Assembly (NCBI RefSeq): GCF_023897065.1
Contig: NZ_JAMHIV010000006.1
Coordinates: forward strand, 186,001 to 250,000
DNA from: Crossiella sp. SN42
GTDB lineage: Bacteria; Actinomycetota; Actinomycetes; Mycobacteriales; Pseudonocardiaceae
Length of the DNA stretch: 64,000 nucleotides
Direction of reading: 5' to 3'
Shown here: piece after piece, positions 1-7,173 of the stretch
Position numbering within the stretch: position 1 is the first letter of the stretch
Layout of the letters: each line of letters opens with the position of its first letter
Program-made: the position numbers and the translations under genes
The notes under the pieces: generated by a model
Database searches by the model: none
What the model saw: the letters and a program-made list of their open reading frames with translations, nothing else
What the model was told of the DNA's origin: nothing

Positions 1-1697
1 GCCGGGTCGAAGTTGTTCTGCCACCACTGTGCCCGCTCGGTGAAGGTCCTCGCGGTTGCCTTGTCCCCCAACCGGTCCGCGAGCTGGGCCAGGGCGAAGT
101 CGGCGGTGGAGATCTCCAGCGTCTCGGCCGCGCCGCCCCAGGCGTTGGACACCGAGGGCATGTAGTTGTGCTTGAGGTACTTGTCCAGCGAGGGCCGCTG
201 GCCGACCGACATCACGTTCCAGCCGTCCCGCTTGAGGTCCAGCGCGGTGGGCACGGTGGCCGCCTTGACCAGTGACCGCAACGAGGTCCGCGCGTCGAAG
301 TCGGTGCCGCCGAAGGCGTGGATGCCCGCGATGGCAGGCGCGGCCGGGTCGCCGTTCATCACGTGCGTGCCGCCGTTGTTGTGCGTCCAGCGGTCCCAGA
401 TGCCGCCGTTCTGCTGGGCCTGGTTGAGCAGCGACTGCGCGATGTCCGAGCCGATCTTGGGTTCCAGCAACGTGAGCAGCTGGACCTGGGAGCGGTAGAC
501 GTCCCAGCCGGAGAAGGTGCCGTACTGCGCGTGCTGACCGGGCGCCGGCCGGTGCACCTTGCCGTCCATGCCCGCGTACTCGCCGTTGACATCGCTGAAG
601 ACGTTGGGGTGCAACAGGGAGTGGTAGAGCGCGGTGTAGAACTTCCGCCGGTCCGCCTCGTTGCCGCCACCGACCTGGATCTTCCGCAGCTGCCGGGTCC
701 AGGCCTCCCGCGCGGCCGCCGCGACCTCCTCCACCGCGGCCCGGCGCGGGTTCTCCGCGCGCAGGTTGGCCTTGGCGTTGTCCAGGCTGACGTAGGAGAT
801 GCCGACCCGGACGTTGGTGCTGGTGCTCTTGGCGGTGTCGAAGCCGAGGTAGGCGCCGGATCCCTTGCCCACCACCGGCCAGCCGTTGGCGCCGTAGGTG
901 GTGCCGCCGGTGGCGGTGGTCGCGCCGGGGTTCAGCTTGTCGTCCTGCCAGGTGCCCACCGAGCTGAACGGCTGGTCGAACTCGGCGACGAAGTGCAGCT
1001 TGTAGTAGGAGCGGCGGCCCTCCTTGTCCAGGTAGCCGCAGAAGTTCCCGCTGGTCACCGACCCGGTGACGGTCCGGGCAGCCGGGTCAACCGACACACT
1101 CGCGTCCGAGGACCCGACCTGGGAGTTGGCCGTGCGCACCAGCAACGCGGCGGGCTTGCCCGCCGGGAAGGTGAACCGCCCCGCACCGGTGCGCAGGGTC
1201 GCGGACAGGTCGGCTTTCGCGCCGGAGTCCAGGGTGACCGAGTAGCGCCCGGCCTTGGCGGACTCGTTGGCGTGGCTGAAGGTGCTCGCGTACACCTCGT
1301 CCTTGCCGTCCAGCGCCGGCGAGCTGTTCACCTCACCCACGTGCGGGAAGAACGGGATGTCCCCCGACCCACCGGCACACCCGGTGCCGGACATGTGGGT
1401 CAGGCTGAACCCGCGGATCTTGGTCGCGTCGTAGTGGTAGCCACCGGGCGCGGCGGTGCGGGTGGCGTTGCCCTTGGTGTTCTCCGGGCTCCAGGACAGC
1501 ATGCCGAAGGGCAGCACCGCACCGGGGAAGACGTTGCCCAGGTTCTTGGTCCCGATCAGCGGATCGACGTAGGCCGCCGGATCGCCTGCCAGCCGGTACC
1601 CGCTCCCGTCGAGCGGATCAGCCGAGGCCGTCCCGCCGACCGTTCCCAGCACCAGCACGGCGGTCACCGCACCAGCCAGAGCCCGTGTCCTTCTCAC
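1..1697 (-). CDS. GH92 family alpha-mannosidase, secreted, C-terminus outside window
   Basis: Exo-acting alpha-mannosidase of glycoside hydrolase family 92, probably exported to trim mannosides from glycoproteins or glycans. The GTG start at 1697 opens a signal peptide: basic VRRTR, a hydrophobic stretch, then an Ala-Ser-Ala-type cleavage site near residue 26. After it comes the family's N-terminal signature, with VDPLIGT, GNVFPGAVLPFGM and later IRGFSLTHMSGTGC followed by GDIPFFPHVGE. About 565 residues are visible with no stop, so the C-terminal catalytic part lies beyond base 1. An in-frame TGA just upstream rules out the nearby ATG as start. A LacI-type palindrome sits 31 bases upstream. 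The family call is firm; the linkage cleaved is not visible. Confidence 0.93.
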   Translation of the reverse strand, partial: MRRTRALAGAVTAVLVLGTVGGTASADPLDGSGYRLAGDPAAYVDPLIGTKNLGNVFPGAVLPFGMLSWSPENTKGNATRTAAPGGYHYDATKIRGFSLTHMSGTGCAGGSGDIPFFPHVGEVNSSPALDGKDEVYASTFSHANESAKAGRYSVTLDSGAKADLSATLRTGAGRFTFPAGKPAALLVRTANSQVGSSDASVSVDPAARTVTGSVTSGNFCGYLDKEGRRSYYKLHFVAEFDQPFSSVGTWQDDKLNPGATTATGGTTYGANGWPVVGKGSGAYLGFDTAKSTSTNVRVGISYVSLDNAKANLRAENPRRAAVEEVAAAAREAWTRQLRKIQVGGGNEADRRKFYTALYHSLLHPNVFSDVNGEYAGMDGKVHRPAPGQHAQYGTFSGWDVYRSQVQLLTLLEPKIGSDIAQSLLNQAQQNGGIWDRWTHNNGGTHVMNGDPAAPAIAGIHAFGGTDFDARTSLRSLVKAATVPTALDLKRDGWNVMSVGQRPSLDKYLKHNYMPSVSNAWGGAAETLEISTADFALAQLADRLGDKATARTFTERAQWWQNNFDP

Positions 1698-1727
1698 CTG
1701 TCCGACCCCATTCACCAGACGTGCGCA

Positions 1728-1739
1728 GACAACGTTGAC
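1728..1739. promoter_or_regulatory. Candidate LacI-family operator upstream of the GH92 gene
   Basis: GACAACGTTGAC is a near-perfect 12-bp palindrome around CAACGTTG, lying 31 bp upstream of the GH92 start. Its central CG and its placement resemble operators of LacI-family sugar repressors that govern glycosidase genes in actinomycetes. No LacI gene lies in the window, so the repressor would be encoded elsewhere. The rest of the 1698-1847 gap shows only a short ACGTACGT palindrome near 1769. Confidence 0.4.
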
Positions 1740-1847
1740 AAGCGATCGTGCTTGGCGGCGCGTCAGAACGTACGTACAGGTGAGAGGCGTGTGAAGAGAA
1801 GAGAACGGAAACTGTCCGATTCTGGCCGACAACCTTGACCAGGCGTC

Positions 1848-2741
1848 CTACGAACGGACTACCACACCCGGCGACCGGACTGGACCACGCAGCACAAGCC
1901 GCAGCAACGCCACCCCCAGCACCAGCCACAGCGGCGCCCACAACCCCAGATCCCACCCCGCGTACCACCGGGCCTCAGCCGAAGCCGTCCCGAACAAGGT
2001 CACCAGCGCCCCCGACACCCCGGTCCCGCCACGCACGAGCAGAAAGGCGATCGCCAGCCACGCGGGCCCCAGCAACAGCCACCGCGGCAACCGTTCCCGC
2101 CACGAGCTGGCCAGCGCCAGGATCACCAGCACCCCGGCCCCCGCGACCAGCGCCGTCAGGACGTGCACCACCAGCGCCGTCGGGTTGTCCCCCAGCAACA
2201 ACTCCCGGTCCGCCCCGTCCAGCGGCGTCTCCGCCATCAGCACATCCGACCCCAGCGCCCAAGCCAGCTTCATCGCGCCATAGGGCACCGCACACGCCAG
2301 CGCCACCCAGGCCGCCCCCGGCAACACCGGCCGCCAGTACCGCAACACGAACCGCCACACCAGCCACGGCCACACCAGCACCACCAACGGCAACTGCACC
2401 CACCCGGTCCACACCCCCCGAACCGAGAGCAGCACAACCCCCGCGGCCATCGCCGCCAACGTCACGACCAGCGCGCCGAGCACGACCCAGCGCGCCACCG
2501 GCCCCCAGTCCCGCAAGGTCGCCAGCACAATCGCAGCGGCGAACGCTCCCAGCCCGGCATTGCCCAACTGCAACAGCCACACTTCACCGGAACCCCAGCC
2601 CGCCGAGTCCGCCCCGACCATTCCGGGCAGGCCAACCCGGCCGATGGCCGCCATGTAGACCTTTTCACCGGCGTAGCACAGCATCTGCGCCGCCACCACC
2701 AACGCGGCCCAACGCTCCCAGCGCACCCGATCCCGGTTCAT
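1848..2741 (-). CDS. Hypothetical polytopic membrane protein
   Basis: A 297-residue protein with about seven or eight hydrophobic segments separated by short Arg-rich loops, and no recognised catalytic motif. It starts at ATG 2741 (MNRDRVRW); a GTG two codons upstream is an alternative. Longer readings into the repeat island give low-complexity sequence and were rejected. Features include an aromatic and hydrophobic first half and a PYGAMKLAWALG segment near the middle. It is monocistronic, with the repeat island upstream and the GH92 promoter region downstream. I do not recognise the family and assign no function. Confidence 0.75.
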   Translation of the reverse strand: MNRDRVRWERWAALVVAAQMLCYAGEKVYMAAIGRVGLPGMVGADSAGWGSGEVWLLQLGNAGLGAFAAAIVLATLRDWGPVARWVVLGALVVTLAAMAAGVVLLSVRGVWTGWVQLPLVVLVWPWLVWRFVLRYWRPVLPGAAWVALACAVPYGAMKLAWALGSDVLMAETPLDGADRELLLGDNPTALVVHVLTALVAGAGVLVILALASSWRERLPRWLLLGPAWLAIAFLLVRGGTGVSGALVTLFGTASAEARWYAGWDLGLWAPLWLVLGVALLRLVLRGPVRSPGVVVRS

Positions 2742-2861
2742 GGCCACACCATGCACCGGCGCTCGCCGAGCAGCCTCCCGATCACGAGGGATCAGGCTCC
2801 CCCATGAGAGGGAAACCCCGGACACGCGACGCTTTTGCCTTTGCTCGCAAACGGAGCGGCC

Positions 2862-3016
2862 GGTCTGGGTGATTCTGCTTCGACGGCCTGGAAAAAACAC
2901 ACCAGCCCTGTCAAGCGCCCCACCCACGCCGCCCACCGCAGCCAAGGGCTGGCACCGGGGCGCTTGACAGGGCTGGTTTGGTTTTGGAAGGTCGTCGAAG
3001 CAGAACCACCCAGACC
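2862..3016. repeat. Giant hairpin, about 60-nt arms (repeat island 1, part A)
   Basis: Bases 2862-2921 and 2957-3016 are inverted copies with few mismatches: GGTCTGGGTGATTCTGCTTC pairs with GAAGCAGAACCACCCAGACC, and the CCAGCCCTGTCAAGCGCCCC stretch pairs perfectly. The loop is about 35 nt. The GGAAGGTCG in the right arm also occurs at the edge of the palindromic core at 3299-3395, so this may be a relative of that family with a different core. No ORF with plausible coding content lies here. It stands between an upstream minus-strand gene's 3' end and the start of the membrane-protein gene at 2741. Confidence 0.85.
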
Positions 3017-3112
3017 CCGCGGAACCACCCACGCCGCTGAAAGCGCGCCAACACAAACTCGCACTGGTCTGCAACTCATCTCGCCGCCTTTGATCTTCCC
3101 CCCTGCTTTGAT

Positions 3113-3189
3113 GGTCTGCCCGTCCGGCGAGGACACTGTCTTCTTCTTTTTTAAAAGCGAAAAGAATGTCCTCGCCGGACGGGCAGACC
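3113..3189. repeat. 23-nt-arm hairpin (repeat island 1, part B)
   Basis: A perfect 23-nt inverted repeat, 3113-3135 against 3167-3189, containing TCTGCCCGTCCGGCGAGGAC. It encloses a 31-nt A/T-rich loop with its own shorter pairing (TTCTTTT with AAAAGAA). The same arms recur at 23871-23956 around a different, also self-complementary, loop. The low G+C loop contrasts with its surroundings. Confidence 0.9.
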
Positions 3190-3455
3190 ACCGGAGGGGT
3201 TTGACAAGTCAAGAGCCGGGACGAGCAGGTTGCGGGGCGGGGTTTGGATTGCCGGGGCCGGTTCCAGCGTGTTCGCGGTCCTCTCGTCTTCTCCGCACGA
3301 CCTTCCGACAGCGAACCACATCCCACCGACCAGCCGCCGTCACGTTGCGAGGCTTCGGCGGCGGTTGCTGTGAGCGTCTGCTCGGCGGGATGCGGTGCGC
3401 AGTCTCCAGGCCGTACGGAGAAGACGAGAGGCCCGCTTTGTGGGTTTTCACCCCC
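3160..3455. repeat. Direct repeat unit, copy 1, with a 97-nt palindromic core (part C)
   Basis: About 295 bp that recurs in the same orientation at 23931-24224 at roughly 85-90% identity by eye. It contains a long imperfect palindrome: outer arms GGTCCTCTCGTCTTCTCCG (3278-3296) against CGGAGAAGACGAGAGGCCC (3416-3434), enclosing a 97-nt palindromic core at 3299-3395. That core also occurs at 24068-24164 and, inverted, at 23700-23796. The unit runs into the stop codon of the prolyl oligopeptidase gene, so it ends exactly at a gene's 3' end. It could act as a terminator or 3' stabiliser, or be a mobile palindromic element. Confidence 0.88.
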
Positions 3456-5451
3456 GGGGGACTAGCTCCACTCCCAGCTCCCGCATGACGAAGGCCAGCC
3501 ATTCCGCCTGCAACTCAGCCGCGATCCGGGGATCCAGGCTCCCGTGTCCCACCGCCGTCCACACCCGCAGCAGCACCGGATGCGCGCTGCTGCTCGCCTC
3601 CCTGAGTGCGGCCACGAACCGCCGGGCCTGCTGCGGCGGGCAGCCGATGTCGCTGTTGCCCACCACCACGAACACCGCCGGATACCGCACCCCGGGCCGG
3701 ATGTTCTGGCACGGCGAGTACCGGGCCATCACCTCCGCGTCCGCCGGGGCTGCCGGGTTGCCGTAGTCCAGCTCGTACACCGAGCGGATCATCTCCGCGC
3801 CCGGTCCGTCGGGCACCGGGGTGAGCACGTCCAGCACCGGCATGGTCGGCACCACCGCTCGCCACAGTTCGGGCTGCTGGGTCACGGCCACTCCGGCGAG
3901 CAGGCCGCCGTTCGAGGAGCCTTGGAAGGCAAGGGTTTCGGGGGTAGCGATGTTGCGGCGGACCAGGTCCTCGGCGACCGCGTGGAGGTCGTCGAAGGTG
4001 TTCTGCTTGTGCTGGCGGCGGGCCGACTCGTACCACTCGCGGCCGTATTCGCTGCCGCCGCGCAGGTTCGCGTGCACGTAGATGCCGCCTGAGCGCAGCC
4101 ACGGGGTCAACGCGCCCAGGAACGTTGGCAGCTTGGGGATGTTGAAGCCGCCGTAGGCGCTCACCAGCGTCGGCTGAGCCTCGGTGCGGTCCAGGTCGGT
4201 GCGGGCCAGCAGGTAGTACGGGACCCGGGTGCCGTCGGCTGAGGTGGCGAAGTGCTGTTCGACGGTGATGTCGTCCAGGGAAGCGCCCGGTGCCAGGACG
4301 TCCAGTGCGCCGGTCTCGGGGTGCAGCTCGTAGGTGGTGTCGGCGGTGGTGAAACTGCTTGCGCTGAAAGCGAAAGCCTCCGTGCCGCTGGGCAGCCGGG
4401 ACAGTATGGTCAGCTGCATGCTGGCGCTGGCCAACGGCAGCGCGGCCGTCGCCACCGGTGCGCCGTCCAGGGTGTAGCTGCGGATGTCCAGGGACACGTC
4501 GTTCAGCGCGGTCACCACCAGGTGCTCGCCCAGCCGGTACAGGCTGCGCAGCACCAGGTCGCTCGCCGGGATCAGCTCCTGCCAGGTGGCCGGGTCCGTT
4601 GAGGTCGCCACCGGGATGCGGACCACCCGGCCGCGTGGGGTGTCCGTGCTGATCGCGAGGTAGGTCTGCTCGTCCAGCCAGTCGCCGTAGAGCTCGCCGT
4701 GGAAGTCCTCGGGCGCGAACCGGCGGAACTCGCCGGTGCCGGTGTCGGCGATCATCGTCGCCAGGTGCTCGTGTGGCGCGGTGACCACCAGTACCCGGCC
4801 GCCGCCGGGGGAGACCTGGGGCACCACGGCCAGCGAGGTGGGCGGGATGCCCGGCACCGCCCAGGTCGCCTCCTGCCCGCCGGTCACCGGGACGAACCGC
4901 AGCGTGTGCTCGCCGGTCTCGCCGCGTCCGGCCAGGAAGAAGCCGGTGCTGTCCGGCAGCCAGGCCGGGCGGATCAGGTTGCCCTGCATCGCGGGCACCG
5001 CCACCGGCAGCCGCGCGCCGGAGTCCACCTCGACCACCAGGAACTGGCCGAACGGGTCCCCGCCCGCGGCCGCGCTGAAGGCCAGCAGGCGGCCGTCGGG
5101 GCTGGGCTCCGGGTAGATCAGCGTGGTGGCCCGGTCGTCCCCGCGCTCGGCGGTCAGCGCGGCCGCGTCCACCAGGACCTGGCCCGGCGCGTCCCGGTCC
5201 TCGGCCACCCGGATGGCCTGCGCGGTGCCCTCCTCGTTGCGGTCCAGCCAGAACCAGCGGCCGGCCACCTTCCGCCGCTCGGCCAGCGCCCCGGCCAGCT
5301 GGCCTGCCATCAGTGGGGCGATCTCCTCGACCAGCTCGGCGAAGCCGGGGAAGTCCCGCACCGCCCCCATTGCCTTGCTGACCTGCTGTTCCTGCCAGGC
5401 CTGCACCTCCTCCGTGTCCGCGTTCAGCCACGTGTAGGCGTCCGTGGTCAC
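3448..5451 (-). CDS. Prolyl oligopeptidase family serine peptidase (S9A)
   Basis: Cytosolic-type peptidase of clan SC, expected to cleave short peptides after proline; 667 residues, normal for the family, with no signal peptide. The N-terminal half is the beta-propeller. The alpha/beta-hydrolase half carries the nucleophile elbow GSSNGGLLAG (usual form GGSNGGLL), LRGGSEYGREW, an Asp in VVGNSDIG and the catalytic His in VGHGSLD near the C-terminus. The GTG start at 5451 follows a GAGGG ribosome site. It is divergent from a TetR regulator 68 bp away with a palindrome between. The last codons overlap repeat unit C. Relatives (FlaP type) remove class III lanthipeptide leaders; see findings. Confidence 0.93.
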   Translation of the reverse strand: MTTDAYTWLNADTEEVQAWQEQQVSKAMGAVRDFPGFAELVEEIAPLMAGQLAGALAERRKVAGRWFWLDRNEEGTAQAIRVAEDRDAPGQVLVDAAALTAERGDDRATTLIYPEPSPDGRLLAFSAAAGGDPFGQFLVVEVDSGARLPVAVPAMQGNLIRPAWLPDSTGFFLAGRGETGEHTLRFVPVTGGQEATWAVPGIPPTSLAVVPQVSPGGGRVLVVTAPHEHLATMIADTGTGEFRRFAPEDFHGELYGDWLDEQTYLAISTDTPRGRVVRIPVATSTDPATWQELIPASDLVLRSLYRLGEHLVVTALNDVSLDIRSYTLDGAPVATAALPLASASMQLTILSRLPSGTEAFAFSASSFTTADTTYELHPETGALDVLAPGASLDDITVEQHFATSADGTRVPYYLLARTDLDRTEAQPTLVSAYGGFNIPKLPTFLGALTPWLRSGGIYVHANLRGGSEYGREWYESARRQHKQNTFDDLHAVAEDLVRRNIATPETLAFQGSSNGGLLAGVAVTQQPELWRAVVPTMPVLDVLTPVPDGPGAEMIRSVYELDYGNPAAPADAEVMARYSPCQNIRPGVRYPAVFVVVGNSDIGCPPQQARRFVAALREASSSAHPVLLRVWTAVGHGSLDPRIAAELQAEWLAFVMRELGVELVPRG

Positions 5452-5478
5452 TGGCCCTCACCCGCTTCCGGAATATTT

Positions 5479-5497
5479 CAGATGTTACTATCATCTG
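5479..5497. promoter_or_regulatory. Candidate TetR operator between the peptidase and regulator genes
   Basis: CAGATG, seven bases, CATCTG is an inverted repeat inside an unusually A/T-rich 68-bp divergent promoter. The position suggests that the adjacent TetR protein controls both itself and the prolyl oligopeptidase. Confidence 0.5.
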
Positions 5498-5519
5498 GAT
5501 GGTGAGAGTATTTCGTTGA

Positions 5520-6524
5520 GTGGCTAGGGTTTGTCAAGTGGCCAGACTGACAAGGGCGGAGCTGCAAGAACTCAACCGCGCCAAGATCCTGGAGGCGGCC
5601 AGGGCCGAGTTCGCCGAGCGCGGCTACCGGGACGCCAAGATCGACGACATCGCGGACCGGGCCGGGCTGACCAGGGGCGCGGTCTACTCCAACTTCCCCG
5701 GCAAGCGCGCGCTCTACTTCGCCGTGCTGGCCGGGGCTGCCCTCGGCGACCGAGGCGCCCCGGAACCGGTGGACGGCAGCGTGCGCGGCGCGCTGGCCGG
5801 CTTCGCCCGGTCCTGGCTGGCCCGCACCGCCAACCCGGAACTGCTCGGCGAGGTGCTCGCCGAGGAGGACACCAGGGGCGTCTACGCGCAGCTGCTGGAG
5901 ATCCAGTCGGTGCTCTTCGGCCCGCTGCTGCGCACGAGCGAGGGCGACCGGGGCGAGCAGCGGGCCCGGCTCGCGCTGACCGTGCTGCACGGGGCCAACC
6001 AGCTGGCCACGCTGGCCCCGGAGTTCGTGGCCGAGGACGCGGTGGTCGCCGCCTGCGCCCAGCTGGCCGACCTGCCTGCCGCCGACACCTGGCGGCCCCC
6101 GGCCGACCTGCCGCCGGTGACCAGGCCGAACCTCGCCTGGCCGGAGCTGCTCGCGGTCTGCACCGTGCACGCCACCCCGATCGAGCTCAACGCCGACGGG
6201 CTGATCCTCTTCCTCGGCCCCGACCGGCTCGGCGCGGTCGAGGACCTGGTGCGCGGCACCGACGAGCCGGTGACGGTGGTCGCCGGTGCGCTTGGCTCCT
6301 CAGAACTGCGGTTGCTGGCCGGACTCACCCTGGCCGGTTTCGGGCACAACCTGCGGGCCGCCGGTGGCGTTCCCGGCCAGGTCAAGGTGGTCTGCGACGC
6401 CAGCGCGCCGTCCATCGCGGAGCGGCTCGGCGTGACCGGGCCGGAGACCGCGGTCCGGGTGGCGAACGCCCGGATCACCGCCCGTGCGGACGGTCCGGGC
6501 GCGGGCTACGCGCTCACTCGTTGA
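5520..6524 (+). CDS. TetR family regulator with a long C-terminal extension
   Basis: Residues 10-70 form a classic TetR helix-turn-helix (AKILEAARAEFAERG, then DDIADRAGLTRGAVYSNFPG and KRALYF). The protein has 334 residues against about 200 for the family. After a helical ligand domain, roughly residues 200-334 form an additional alpha/beta-looking region (HATPIELNADGLILFLGP, VVCDAS) that I do not recognise. GTG 5520 is used as start; GTG 5538 is equally possible. It is divergent from the prolyl oligopeptidase, and its 3' end overlaps the convergent response regulator by 11 bp. Likely an autorepressor; the ligand is unknown. Confidence 0.85.
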   Translation: MARVCQVARLTRAELQELNRAKILEAARAEFAERGYRDAKIDDIADRAGLTRGAVYSNFPGKRALYFAVLAGAALGDRGAPEPVDGSVRGALAGFARSWLARTANPELLGEVLAEEDTRGVYAQLLEIQSVLFGPLLRTSEGDRGEQRARLALTVLHGANQLATLAPEFVAEDAVVAACAQLADLPAADTWRPPADLPPVTRPNLAWPELLAVCTVHATPIELNADGLILFLGPDRLGAVEDLVRGTDEPVTVVAGALGSSELRLLAGLTLAGFGHNLRAAGGVPGQVKVVCDASAPSIAERLGVTGPETAVRVANARITARADGPGAGYALTR

Positions 6525-7173
6525 GCAGACCGGCCCGCCACGCCCAGGCGGCGATCTCCACCCGGTTCCGCGCGCCCAGCTTGGCCTGCACGGAAGCCAG
6601 GTGCGTCTTCACCGTGGACAGCGACAGGAACAGCTCCGCGCCGATCTCGGTGTTGGTCAGCCCGCGCGCGGCCGCGCGCACCACGTCCAGCTCGCGCTCG
6701 GTCAGTGGCTCGGACGGCTGCTCCGACTTCGGCTTGCCGGTGCCGGTCTTGTTGAAGTGCTCCAGCATGCGCACGGTGATCTGCGGCGAGATCAGCGCGT
6801 CCCCGCGCACCGCCGCCCGCACCGCCTCCACCAGCAACGCCGGTCCGGCGTCCTTGAGCAGGAAGCCGCTGGCGCCGTAGCCCAGCGCGGTGTGCACGTA
6901 CTCGTCCAGGTCGAAGGTGGTCACCACGACGACCTTGATCGGGTCGGTCACGCCGGGGCCGCACAGCTGCTTGGTGACCTCCAGCCCGTCGATGCCGGGC
7001 ATCCGGATGTCCATCAGGCACACGTCCGGGCGCAGCTGCCGCGCCTGCTGCACCGCGCTGATGCCGTCCGGCACGTCGGCGACCACCTCGATGTCCGGCT
7101 GGGCCTCCAGGATCATCCGGAACCCGACCCGCACCATCTCCTGGTCGTCGGCGATCAACACCCGAATCGTCAC
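6514..7173 (-). CDS. NarL/LuxR-type response regulator
   Basis: Receiver domain at residues 1-120, with acidic pair D9-D10, phosphoacceptor D55 (CLMDIRMPG) and K105-type lysine in FLLKDAG. A LuxR helix-turn-helix follows at about 150-215 (LTERELDVVRAAARGLTNTEIGAELF). Standard length of 219 residues. The start ATG overlaps the stop of the kinase gene by four bases, so the pair is translationally coupled. The divergent ABC transporter at 8536 is the obvious target. Confidence 0.95.
   Translation of the reverse strand: MTIRVLIADDQEMVRVGFRMILEAQPDIEVVADVPDGISAVQQARQLRPDVCLMDIRMPGIDGLEVTKQLCGPGVTDPIKVVVVTTFDLDEYVHTALGYGASGFLLKDAGPALLVEAVRAAVRGDALISPQITVRMLEHFNKTGTGKPKSEQPSEPLTERELDVVRAAARGLTNTEIGAELFLSLSTVKTHLASVQAKLGARNRVEIAAWAWRAGLLNE

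Noticed and set aside
318-1838. A 506-codon plus-strand frame over the GH92 gene
   Set aside because: The GH92 signatures and signal peptide are on the minus strand; the plus-strand product is a typical antisense composition artefact.
2742-3326. N-terminal extension of the membrane-protein frame and other ORFs in repeat island 1
   Set aside because: The region is built of inverted repeats shared with 23.6-24.2 kb; translations are low-complexity and not conserved between the two copies.
2862-3455. CRISPR array in the repeat islands
   Set aside because: There are no short, regularly spaced direct repeats with unique spacers and no cas genes; the structure is palindromic.
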